Made by a program: the position numbers and the translations under genes | Assembly: GCF_016892765.1 (NCBI RefSeq) | Contig: NZ_JAFEMD010000001.1 | Span: 1 to 64,000, forward strand | From: Microvirga arvi | GTDB taxonomy: Bacteria > Pseudomonadota > Alphaproteobacteria > Rhizobiales > Beijerinckiaceae | Direction of reading: 5' to 3' | Length of the DNA: 64,000 bases | The notes under the pieces: generated by a model | Database searches by the model: none | Told to the model about the DNA's origin: nothing | What the model saw: only the letters and a program-made list of their open reading frames with translations | Part shown: positions 56,844 through 64,000 of the stretch, in pieces | How the letters are laid out: every line of letters starts with the position of its first letter | Position numbering within the stretch: the stretch's first letter is position 1

Positions 56844-57103
56844 ATCGGAACTCCCGCGGGCCTGAGGCATCGGGGTGCGCTGGGGGTGCAGGCGATGCCC
56901 GGCGTCGAGCAGGCCAGTCCTTCCGGAACGCGGCGGCAGACGACGCAGCCGTCGGTCCATTCGGCGCAGGACGGGCCCGGAGCCGAGCCCTGCGCCGGAG
57001 CCTGAGGCTCCAGGCCTGCTCCTGCAATGATGGCGAATGTTACAACCAGCAATGCGATGGCGATGGAGATGACGACCGCAAGGGCTTCGTCGCGCGGGGG
57101 CAT
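56840..57103 (-). CDS. Cys-rich small membrane-anchored protein
   Basis: 87 residues. One N-terminal membrane helix (AVVISIAIALLVVTFAIIA) is followed by a Pro-rich linker and a cysteine cluster (SCAEWTDGCVVCRRV, then ACSTPGIACTP). The even Cys number (six or so) suggests disulfides outside the cytoplasm. Its 3' end overlaps nth by 4 bp (convergent). I know similar proteins only as hypothetical from Methylobacteriaceae. Start spacing to uppP is 3 bp, so it may be translated with it. Confidence 0.65.
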   Translation of the reverse strand: MPPRDEALAVVISIAIALLVVTFAIIAGAGLEPQAPAQGSAPGPSCAEWTDGCVVCRRVPEGLACSTPGIACTPSAPRCLRPAGVPI

Positions 57104-57106
57104 GGA

Positions 57107-57904
57107 TCAGCCGTAGACGATCAGGCCCGCGAGACCTGCGGCCCCGACGAGGATGCGCCAATAGGCGAAGGGCGTGAAGCCGTGGCGGGAGACGTAGTCG
57201 AGCAGCAGCTTCACCACGAGCAGCGCGGCGATGAAAGCGGAGAGGAATCCTGCGACGATGATCGCGGCGTCGTTGGCGGAGAGGAACTTGTAGTTCTTCA
57301 GCAGGTCATAGACGAAGGCTCCGGCCATGGTGGGCATGGCCAGAAAGAACGAGAATTCCGCCGCCGCACGTTTTGACGCGCCCATCAGCATGGCGCCGAC
57401 GATTGTGGCGCCGGAGCGCGACACGCCGGGGATCATCGCCACGCATTGGATGAGCCCGATCTTGAGGTACATCGACAGGGTAAACCGTGTCGCGTCGGTT
57501 TTTGTCACCTCAAGCGGTATCCGGTCGATGGCGAGCAGCACGAAGCCGCCGACAATCAGGGTGACGCACACGATCCAGGGATCGAAGAGCACCTCCTTGA
57601 TGAAGCCGTGCAGAACCGCGCCGATCAGCGCCGCGGGCAGGAAGGCGACCAGCACGCCGATGACGAAGTGGCGCGCCATCGGGTCGTGCGGCAGGGCCTT
57701 TGCGATCGACCAGAGCTTGTTGAAGTAGAGCGAGAGGATCGCCAGGATCGCGCCGAGCTGGATCAGGACCTCGAAGGTCTTGCCGGTCGACTCGAAGCCG
57801 AGGAAGTGGCCCACGAGGAGCAGATGGCCCGTGGAGGAGACGGGAAGAAACTCCGTCAACCCTTCGATGAGGCCGAGAAGGAGCGCCTCGATGATTTGCG
57901 ACAT
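57107..57904 (-). CDS. uppP: undecaprenyl-diphosphatase
   Basis: 265 residues from the ATG at 57904. Two family signatures are intact: [17 protein letters not shown] near the N-terminus and [10 protein letters not shown] further on. About eight membrane helices. It recycles undecaprenyl pyrophosphate for peptidoglycan synthesis and confers bacitracin tolerance. Confidence 0.96.
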   Translation of the reverse strand: MSQIIEALLLGLIEGLTEFLPVSSTGHLLLVGHFLGFESTGKTFEVLIQLGAILAILSLYFNKLWSIAKALPHDPMARHFVIGVLVAFLPAALIGAVLHGFIKEVLFDPWIVCVTLIVGGFVLLAIDRIPLEVTKTDATRFTLSMYLKIGLIQCVAMIPGVSRSGATIVGAMLMGASKRAAAEFSFFLAMPTMAGAFVYDLLKNYKFLSANDAAIIVAGFLSAFIAALLVVKLLLDYVSRHGFTPFAYWRILVGAAGLAGLIVYG

Positions 57905-58082
57905 CGTTGAAAATCCTGAAGACGGCGCCAGATGCGGGAGCGATCCTAAGTCTGTCAAGCAAGGTTTGCGCTGCCGGCGTTATCCTTTTGCGCAGGGAGC
58001 ATGAGATTCACCATTATTCCTTACCAACCCTTAACGAAGCACGGCCTTATTCTCGCCGCCTGTTTCGCTCTCTCATAGATTC

Positions 58083-58775
58083 ATGGCCACCCTGCATTCT
58101 TATCCCTTTTGCCCGCAGTCGCGGTTCGCGCGTCTCATTTTCGCAGAGCTCGGCCTTGAGCCGGATGTGGTCGAGGAGAAGCCGTGGGACCGCCGCGTCC
58201 CGTATCTCGAAATCAATCCGGCCGGTAATCTGCCGCTGTTCCTCGACGACAACGGTCTCGCGGTGCCCGGTCCCATGGGCGTTGCCGAATATATGGACGA
58301 GACCCGGGGCGAGGATCTGCGGGACCGGCGCTTCCTGCCGAGGGATCTGGCGCAGCGGGTCGAGGTCCGCCGCCTGCTCGACTGGTTCCTGATGAAGTTT
58401 CACGGCGAGGTGTCTGACTACCTTGCCACAGAAAAGATCTATAAGCGGTTCATGCCCAGCGATCTGGGGGGCGGTCCGCCGGACATGGGCGCGATTCGCG
58501 CCGCCCAGACCAATGTGCGATATCATCTCAAATATATCGGTTTTCTGATTTCCAAGCGGAATTGGCTGGCCGGCGACCAGATGACCTATGCGGATCTGGC
58601 GGCGGCGGCCCATCTGTCGGTGGTGGATTATCTCGGCGACGTGCCATGGAACGAGGACGAGACAGCGAAGCTTTGGTACGCCAGGATCAAGTCCCGGCCG
58701 TCCTTTCGCGCGCTCCTGGCGGACCGGGTGCCGGGCATGGCGCCGGCGGACCACTACGACAACCTGGATTTCTAG
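58083..58775 (+). CDS. glutathione S-transferase family protein
   Basis: 230 residues. The N-terminal thioredoxin fold ([20 protein letters not shown], then [14 protein letters not shown] with the cis-Pro) and an all-helical C-terminus ([19 protein letters not shown]) are typical of GSTs. The CPQS dipeptide at the active site region is unusual and resembles omega-like or SspA-like members. It ends just before queG, with which it is presumably co-transcribed. Confidence 0.9.
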   Translation: MATLHSYPFCPQSRFARLIFAELGLEPDVVEEKPWDRRVPYLEINPAGNLPLFLDDNGLAVPGPMGVAEYMDETRGEDLRDRRFLPRDLAQRVEVRRLLDWFLMKFHGEVSDYLATEKIYKRFMPSDLGGGPPDMGAIRAAQTNVRYHLKYIGFLISKRNWLAGDQMTYADLAAAAHLSVVDYLGDVPWNEDETAKLWYARIKSRPSFRALLADRVPGMAPADHYDNLDF

Positions 58776-59914
58776 ACCACGCGCTCAAGCGGGCCTTCAT
58801 CGAGCGCGCCAAGGCGCTCGGCTTCGACACGATCCGCATCGCCCGGCCGGGTGCGATCCCGCTCGCGCCGGAACGGCTCAAGGCCTGGCTGGATGCCGGC
58901 CACCACGGCTCGATGGAATGGATGGCGGATACAGCGGAGCGCCGCGCCGATCCCCGCACCCTCTGGCCGGAAGTGCGCAGCCTCATCCTGCTCGGGCTCA
59001 ATTACGGTCCGACCGACAACCCTCTCGCGGAACTCGCGCAGAAGGATCGCGGTTACATCTCGGTCTATGCCCGCAACCGCGACTACCATGACGTGATCAA
59101 GGGCAAGCTGAAGGAGGCCGCAGGCTTCCTCGCCTCCAAAGCCTCCTCCGACGTGAAGGTCTTCGTCGACACGGCCCCGGTCATGGAAAAGCCGCTGGCG
59201 GAGGCGGCCGGCCTCGGCTGGCAGGGCAAGCACACGGTCATCGTGTCGCGCGACTTCGGCAACTGGCTTTTTCTTGGCGCCATCTTCACCACGGCGGAGC
59301 TGCCCGCCGACGAACCGGAGCACGATCATTGCGGCTCCTGCCGCCGCTGCCTCGACATCTGCCCGACGAACGCTTTTCCCGCGCCCTATCAGCTCGATGC
59401 GCGCCGCTGCATCTCGTATCTCACCATCGAGCACAAGGGGCACATTCCGGAAGAGCTGCGCCCCGGCATCGGCAGCCGCATCTTCGGCTGCGACGACTGC
59501 CTGGCGGTCTGCCCCTGGAACAAGTTCGCTCAGGCTGGGCGCGAGGCGCGTCTCATGCAGCGGGAGGACCTCGCCGCTCTGCCGCTGGCGGATCTCGCCC
59601 GCCTCGACGACCCGAGCTTCCGCGCCCGCTTTGCCGGCACCCCTGTCAAGCGCACCGGACGAGAGCGGTTCATCCGCAATGTGCTCATCGCGATCGGCAA
59701 CTCGGGCGACGCGAGCCTTGCCCAAGAGGCAGAGCATCTGCTCGATGATGCCTCGCCGCTGGTGCGTGCCATGGCGGTCTGGGCGCTCGGGCGCTTGCTG
59801 CTGCCCGACGCAATAGTGCGTCATGCTGCCGAGCGGCTGGATCAGGAAATCGATCCGGATGTGCGCGAGGAATGGCACCGGGCGATGGCGGCACGAGTCG
59901 AGGCCGTAGCCTGA
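58673..59914 (+). CDS. queG: epoxyqueuosine reductase
   Basis: The conserved protein begins about 58784 ([20 protein letters not shown]). The 4Fe-4S motifs [16 protein letters not shown] and [15 protein letters not shown] and a C-terminal HEAT-like region are intact. It reduces epoxyqueuosine in tRNA to queuosine. No ATG, GTG or TTG lies between the gst stop (58775) and conserved text; the nearest upstream in-frame start candidates are TTG 58673 and ATG 58643, both inside gst. I use TTG 58673. The next internal ATG (58913) would remove about 45 conserved residues. A non-standard start is possible. Confidence 0.9.
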   Translation: MVRQDQVPAVLSRAPGGPGAGHGAGGPLRQPGFLDHALKRAFIERAKALGFDTIRIARPGAIPLAPERLKAWLDAGHHGSMEWMADTAERRADPRTLWPEVRSLILLGLNYGPTDNPLAELAQKDRGYISVYARNRDYHDVIKGKLKEAAGFLASKASSDVKVFVDTAPVMEKPLAEAAGLGWQGKHTVIVSRDFGNWLFLGAIFTTAELPADEPEHDHCGSCRRCLDICPTNAFPAPYQLDARRCISYLTIEHKGHIPEELRPGIGSRIFGCDDCLAVCPWNKFAQAGREARLMQREDLAALPLADLARLDDPSFRARFAGTPVKRTGRERFIRNVLIAIGNSGDASLAQEAEHLLDDASPLVRAMAVWALGRLLLPDAIVRHAAERLDQEIDPDVREEWHRAMAARVEAVA

Positions 59915-59919
59915 CCAGC

Positions 59920-60852
59920 TCAGGCGGCGTGGCGGTTTGCGGCCGGACCGAAATGGTCGATGTAGCGCGGGTTGATCGCCGAGACGGGCAGGACGACCAG
60001 CACATCCGTGGTGCCGAACTGACGGTCGATCACCGCTCCCGTGCCGAAGGTGGCGCCGAGGCGCAGGTAGCCCTTGATCAGGGGCGGCAGAGCGCGGAGG
60101 GCGGCCTTCGGATCGACAGCCGCCTTGGGCAGCAGATCCATGGCCGTGAAGCGTCCCGGCAGGGCGCGGGCCTGCCACTCGGCCGGCGCGGCGGCGTAAT
60201 GGTGCAGGAAGCTCAAGGGAAGCGCCAGCTCGCGCGGATCCGTGCCTTCCAGGCTGGCGCAGCCCATCATCACGTCGATGCGGTGATGGAGCACATAGGT
60301 CCAGATCCCGTGCCACAAAAGCTCGACCGTGCGCTTGTTGCGGTAGGGCTTGAGCACGCAGGAGCGGCCGAGCTCAAGGAAGCGCAAGTTGGGATGAGCC
60401 TTCAGCAGGGGCGCGATATCGTATTCGCCCCGGGTGTAGAACCCGCCATGGCGCTCGGCCAAGTCCTGGCGCAGCAGGCGGTAGGTGCCCACCACCTTCG
60501 GCTTGGCGGGCCGGAAGGGCTTTCGCTTCACGTCATGGTCAAGCACGAGGAGATGGTCGCAGATGGCGTCGTAGGCATCGACGTCGCGGCGCGAGATCAG
60601 AGCCGCGCCTCTGGGGGCCGCCGACATTTCCCCGTAGAAGACCTTGAAACGCAGCCGTTGGGCACGCCGGATCTCCTTGGCGGTAGTGGCCAAGCGCACT
60701 TCGAGGGAACCGATCCGGCCGAGCACGGGATCGAGCTCACTGTGATCGCGGACGATCCTGTCGGTGCGAGGAATGAGCTTGCTCAGGCCGTCGGGGCGAG
60801 AACCCATCGAAGCGGAAGGAGGCGCCGCCTCGATCAAGGGAGAAATACGCAT
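59920..60852 (-). CDS. GNAT acyltransferase, ornithine-acyl-ACP acyltransferase (OlsB)-like
   Basis: 310 residues from the ATG at 60852 (TTTGAGG upstream); a TTG at 60879 is the alternative. The N-acyltransferase fold is recognisable from LRFKVFYGEM, ICDHLLVLD, VVGTYRLL and LELGRSCVLKPYRN, the latter typical of the OlsB/hemolysin-like group that makes lyso-ornithine lipid. OlsA, the partner enzyme, is not in the window. The substrate assignment is inferred; the fold is reliable. Confidence 0.8.
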   Translation of the reverse strand: MRISPLIEAAPPSASMGSRPDGLSKLIPRTDRIVRDHSELDPVLGRIGSLEVRLATTAKEIRRAQRLRFKVFYGEMSAAPRGAALISRRDVDAYDAICDHLLVLDHDVKRKPFRPAKPKVVGTYRLLRQDLAERHGGFYTRGEYDIAPLLKAHPNLRFLELGRSCVLKPYRNKRTVELLWHGIWTYVLHHRIDVMMGCASLEGTDPRELALPLSFLHHYAAAPAEWQARALPGRFTAMDLLPKAAVDPKAALRALPPLIKGYLRLGATFGTGAVIDRQFGTTDVLVVLPVSAINPRYIDHFGPAANRHAA

Positions 60853-61031
60853 CGCTGCCTCAAACGCTCCTGTCTCCAAAGCCGGGCTAGGGTTGGCACC
60901 AGCTGGCTTTCGCCATGGACATAAAACCCGTTCCGAACTGTTTTGTGACAGAAATCATGAATGGGCCGGTGGGACAATGTCAGGCCGGTCGAAGCTGCAG
61001 CAAGCTTGCGCGAAAGGATCCCCAACCCCGG

Positions 61032-62570
61032 TCAAGCCGCGGCCGGCCGCCGGTCCGCATGGGCACGATAGGAGAGGGCCTCGGCCACGTGGATGCGGCG
61101 GACCCGCTCCTCGCCGTCGAGATCGGCCAGCGTCCGGCCGACCTTCAGCACCCGGTGGAAGCCGCGGGCGGAGAGGCGCATGGCATTGGCCGCATCGCGG
61201 ATGAGGGACAGGCCTTCCGGATCGGGCTGCGACACCTCCTCCAGCAGCGCCGGAGGGCAGGCGGCATTGGTGGTGATGCCGTCGAGCTTCAGGGCCGCAT
61301 AGCGTTTCGCCTGCCGCTCCCGCGCCTGTGCCACCCGGGCCGCGACTTGCGCCGAGCCCTCGGCCGGAGCCGGCAGGATCAGGTCGGCTGCGGTCACCGC
61401 CGGAACGTCGATGGAAAGATCGATGCGGTCGAGGAGCGGTCCCGAAAGGCGAGCCTGATACTGCGCGATGCAGCGCTCGTTCGGCTGGCGGCGGCAGACA
61501 TAGCCGGGCTCGGTGGCCTGCCCGCAGCGGCATGGATTCATGGCGGCGACGAGCTGGAAGCGTGCAGGATAGGTGACGCGGTGGTTGGCCCGGGCGATCA
61601 GGATCTCGCCCGCTTCCAGCGGCTGTCTCAAGGAATCCAGCACCTGCGGCTGGAACTCCGGCAGCTCGTCGAGAAAGAGCACGCCATGATGGGCGAGCGA
61701 GGCCTCGCCGGGCCGGGCGTTGAGGCCGCCGCCCACGAGCGCTGCCATGGAGGCCGAATGATGCGGTGCCCGGAACGGGCGGCGGCTGGACAGGGCGCCA
61801 TCCGCCAGGAGGCCGGCCACCGACTGGATCATCGAAACCTCGAGCAGCTCCCGCGGCGAGAGCGGCGGCAGGATGGAGGGGAGACGCTGGGCCAGCATGG
61901 ACTTGCCGGTTCCCGGAGGGCCGTTCATCAGCAGGTTATGCGCGCCGGCTGCCGCGATCTCCAGGGTCCGCTTGGCGCTTTCCTGCCCCTTGATGTCCTT
62001 GAGGTCGGCCAGCATGGCGGAGGCGGGCATGATGGCAGGCTCGGGCCGCGCCAGCACCTGCGTGCCCTTGAAGTGATTCGCGAGCTGGATCAGGGAGCGC
62101 GGCGCCAAGATCTCGATGTCGCTGCCGGCCCAGGCGGCTTCCGAACCGCATGCCTCGGGGCAGATCAGCCCGTGCTCGCGCTCGTAGGCCGCCATGGCCG
62201 CGGGAAGGACGCCTGCGACTGTGGTGATCGATCCGTCGAGCGCCAGCTCGCCCAGCACCGTGAAGCCGGCCAATGCATCCGCCGGAATGGCGCCGATGGC
62301 TCCCATGACACACAATGCGATGGGCAGGTCGTAGTGGCTGCCCTCCTTCGGCAGGTCGGCCGGCGCGAGATTGACCGTGATCCGCTTGGCCGGCAGAGCA
62401 AGGCCGGAGGCGATGAGGGCGGAGCGAACCCGCTCGCGGGACTCCGCCACGGCCTTGTCGGGCAGGCCCACGATGGTGAACGCTACCGCGCCGGCGGAAA
62501 TCTGCACCTGCACATCGACAGCACGCGCTTCGATTCCCTCGAACGCAACCGTGGAAACGCGCGTAACCAT
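61032..62570 (-). CDS. comM: YifB/ComM-family Mg-chelatase-like AAA+ ATPase
   Basis: 512 residues from the ATG at 62570. The N-terminal Lon-like/ChlI fold (VQISAGAVAFTIVGLPD), Walker A NGPPGTGKSML, Walker B GVLFLDELPEF and a cysteine pair region (NPCRCGQATEPGYVCRR) are in the family order. ComM promotes branch migration in natural transformation where studied; in Rhizobiales the role is less clear. It is divergent from the response regulator across a 368-bp gap. Confidence 0.92.
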   Translation of the reverse strand: MVTRVSTVAFEGIEARAVDVQVQISAGAVAFTIVGLPDKAVAESRERVRSALIASGLALPAKRITVNLAPADLPKEGSHYDLPIALCVMGAIGAIPADALAGFTVLGELALDGSITTVAGVLPAAMAAYEREHGLICPEACGSEAAWAGSDIEILAPRSLIQLANHFKGTQVLARPEPAIMPASAMLADLKDIKGQESAKRTLEIAAAGAHNLLMNGPPGTGKSMLAQRLPSILPPLSPRELLEVSMIQSVAGLLADGALSSRRPFRAPHHSASMAALVGGGLNARPGEASLAHHGVLFLDELPEFQPQVLDSLRQPLEAGEILIARANHRVTYPARFQLVAAMNPCRCGQATEPGYVCRRQPNERCIAQYQARLSGPLLDRIDLSIDVPAVTAADLILPAPAEGSAQVAARVAQARERQAKRYAALKLDGITTNAACPPALLEEVSQPDPEGLSLIRDAANAMRLSARGFHRVLKVGRTLADLDGEERVRRIHVAEALSYRAHADRRPAAA

Positions 62571-62938
62571 CCAACAAACCTCCCGCAGAGGCCCGATGTT
62601 AGCGCGGCCATACGAAACGCGATAGTGTTTCGAATTCTTCCGCGAAGAAGATCCTAACCGGGTGCGGAACTCTGCTCCCGGATCGACGTTGAGTCCCACT
62701 GCACCGGGGAAACTCACAAGGTGACTGCACGCCGATGCGCCTATTCCGGGAAAGGCGACTCATGGCACAGGGCAATTTCGTTTCGTTGATGCCATGGACC
62801 TTGCGCCTTCTCCGTCCTGCTTCCTTTCAGAGACCATGATGCCGATCCAACGATTGAACAGCCGCTTGACTTGGTCCGAAACGAAGCCAGGTAAACGCGT
62901 AGAGATTGCAGCGCCCGGCGACGCGCAGGAGACGAAGT
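62571..62938. other. intergenic interval between yifB and the response regulator
   Basis: About 370 bp holding the EcfG-type promoter at 62666-62690 and a small inverted pair CGAAACGCGATAGTGTTTCG (62614-62633). No further gene is seen. Confidence 0.5.
62666..62690 (+). promoter_or_regulatory. EcfG-type promoter candidate upstream of the response regulator
   Basis: GGAAC, 16 bp, CGTT is an exact consensus match, but it lies about 250 bp upstream of the gene at 62939. Confidence 0.5.
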
Positions 62939-63391
62939 TTGAGTAGCGAGAAGCCTTTGCGCATCCTCATCGTCGAGGATGAGATCCTGATCGCCCTCGA
63001 ACTCGAAAGCCTGCTCCAGGATCTGGGGCATGATGTCGTGGGCATCGCATCCTCGTCCGGTGATGCCCTTGCCCTCGGCCGAGACCTCAAGCCCGATCTC
63101 GCCTTTGTCGACATACACTTGGCGGATGGCCCGACCGGTGTCGACGTGGCCCGCAAGCTCGCCTTCGAGGATCAGGTCACGGTGCTGTTCATGACGGCGA
63201 ATGCCAAGCGCATCCCGGAGGATTTCGCGGGTGCCTGGGGCGTGATCGCCAAGCCCTATACGGAACGGGGCGTCCGTGAGGCCCTGGCCTATGTCATGGC
63301 CGGCCAGCCCCGCCAGTCGCAGGAGGCGCGCACGGTGACTTTCGTCCCTTTCGGCGCTGCGAACCGTCAGCGTAGTTCCCAGATGTCCTGA
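62939..63391 (+). CDS. single-domain response regulator
   Basis: 150 residues starting with TTG at 62939, chosen because AGGAGA lies at proper spacing. A receiver domain spans about residues 8-130: acidic pocket VEDE, the phospho-Asp in LAFVDIHLADG, Thr in FMTAN and Lys in IAKPY. There is no output domain; the C-terminal 20 residues are unstructured. It probably works in a phosphorelay such as a stress or cell-cycle branch. No kinase gene is adjacent. Confidence 0.9.
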   Translation: MSSEKPLRILIVEDEILIALELESLLQDLGHDVVGIASSSGDALALGRDLKPDLAFVDIHLADGPTGVDVARKLAFEDQVTVLFMTANAKRIPEDFAGAWGVIAKPYTERGVREALAYVMAGQPRQSQEARTVTFVPFGAANRQRSSQMS

Positions 63392-63399
63392 CCGTACGT

Positions 63400-64000
63400 C
63401 TATTTCTGCGCCTTGAGGCGGTAGAGGGCGTCGAGCGCCTCCCGCGGCGTCATCTGGTCGGGATCCAGGGCGTCGAGGGCCTCGCGCAGGGCATCCTGCT
63501 TCGGTGCCGCAGGAGGCTCGTTGCGGACGGGAACGGCAAAGAGCGGCAGGTCGTCCAGAAGCGCACGCTTGGGCGCCTCCCGATCCGATCTCTCCAGCTC
63601 ACTGAGAATTGTCTTCGCCCGTTGGACGACCGGCGCCGGAAGGCCGGCGAGACGCGCCACCTGAAGGCCGTAGGAGCGGTCGGCGGCTCCGGGCACGACC
63701 TCGTGCAGGAACACCACCTCACCGCTCCATTCGGTGACCTTCAGGGTCGCATTGGAGATGCGCGGCATCCGTTCGGCGAGCGCCGTCAATTCATGGAAGT
63801 GGGTTGCAAAGAGCGCCCGGCACCGGTTCGTCTCGTGCAGATGCTCGATCGCAGCCCAGGCGATGGACAGGCCATCGAAGGTGGCTGTGCCGCGGCCGAT
63901 CTCGTCGAGGATGACGAGCGAACGGGCGGTGGCCTGATTGAGGATGGCGGCCGTTTCCACCATTTCGACCATGAACGTGCTCCGTCCCCGCGCCAGATCG
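63400..64000 (-). CDS. mutS: DNA mismatch repair protein MutS, C-terminal part
   Basis: The frame continues past the right edge, so only the last 200 residues are visible. [20 protein letters not shown] at the edge and [22 protein letters not shown] (Walker B-type) mark the ATPase core, followed by ATHFHELT and a normal C-terminus ending LYRLKAQK. It recognises mismatches. An internal ATG at 63972 is not a real start. Confidence 0.97.
   Translation of the reverse strand, partial: DLARGRSTFMVEMVETAAILNQATARSLVILDEIGRGTATFDGLSIAWAAIEHLHETNRCRALFATHFHELTALAERMPRISNATLKVTEWSGEVVFLHEVVPGAADRSYGLQVARLAGLPAPVVQRAKTILSELERSDREAPKRALLDDLPLFAVPVRNEPPAAPKQDALREALDALDPDQMTPREALDALYRLKAQK

Overview
The window looks like chromosomal DNA from a high-GC alphaproteobacterium of the Rhizobiales, most likely Microvirga or another member of the Methylobacteriaceae (inferred from gene families, lineage-type small proteins such as DUF2852, DUF2244, DUF6894, DUF1127 and DUF982, EcfG-type stress promoters and short interspersed palindromes; no 16S gene is present). 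It is mostly core chromosome. I see no CRISPR array, phage, integrase or insertion sequence.

Region by region. 1-5.1 kb: a LysR regulator with a short-chain dehydrogenase, a membrane-anchored flavodoxin-like protein and a secreted alpha/beta hydrolase. Two 48-bp sites, 37/48 identical and in the same orientation relative to the two target promoters, tie these into one regulon. They are followed by a decayed cytochrome P460/DUF4405 pair. 5.4-10.7 kb: tRNA-Ser, MsrA, MepA, then a stress block (membrane SDR, PRC-barrel protein, histone H1-like protein) whose three promoters all match GGAAC-N16/17-CGTT. 11-19 kb: DMT permease plus RecD-like helicase, DUF1328, MltB-type transglycosylase, ArsC-like protein, SDR, MFS and LysR. 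19-30 kb: lepA, a duplicated-domain periplasmic protein, two c-type cytochromes, hrcA, rph-rdgB, TetR, hemW, gshB. 30-39 kb: lipid kinase, LysR, yraN-rsmI, LpoA-like lipoprotein, and a sulfonate-type ABC operon with an OsmC protein. 39-52 kb: glnD and grpE, then a long minus-strand run dnaK-dnaJ-methyltransferase-pyrF-DUF1330 pair-dapB-gpmA-alkB. 52-64 kb: small proteins, an Ada-like protein, a structured noncoding region with a near-consensus promoter, DUF2244, nth, uppP, gst, queG, a GNAT/OlsB-like acyltransferase, yifB/comM, a single-domain response regulator and the start-truncated mutS.

How they work together: the chaperone genes hrcA, grpE, dnaK and dnaJ lie within 28 kb, and dnaK has a clear sigma-32-type promoter. 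Oxidative and alkylation repair functions (MsrA, AlkB, Ada-like, Nth, MutS, GSH synthesis, GST) are frequent. Intergenic spaces carry several families of palindromic repeats, some nested inside each other. The least explained items are the 55.2-55.55 kb structured RNA candidate, the perfect 36-bp palindrome overlapping a Shine-Dalgarno sequence at 53.05 kb, and the paired LysR sites.
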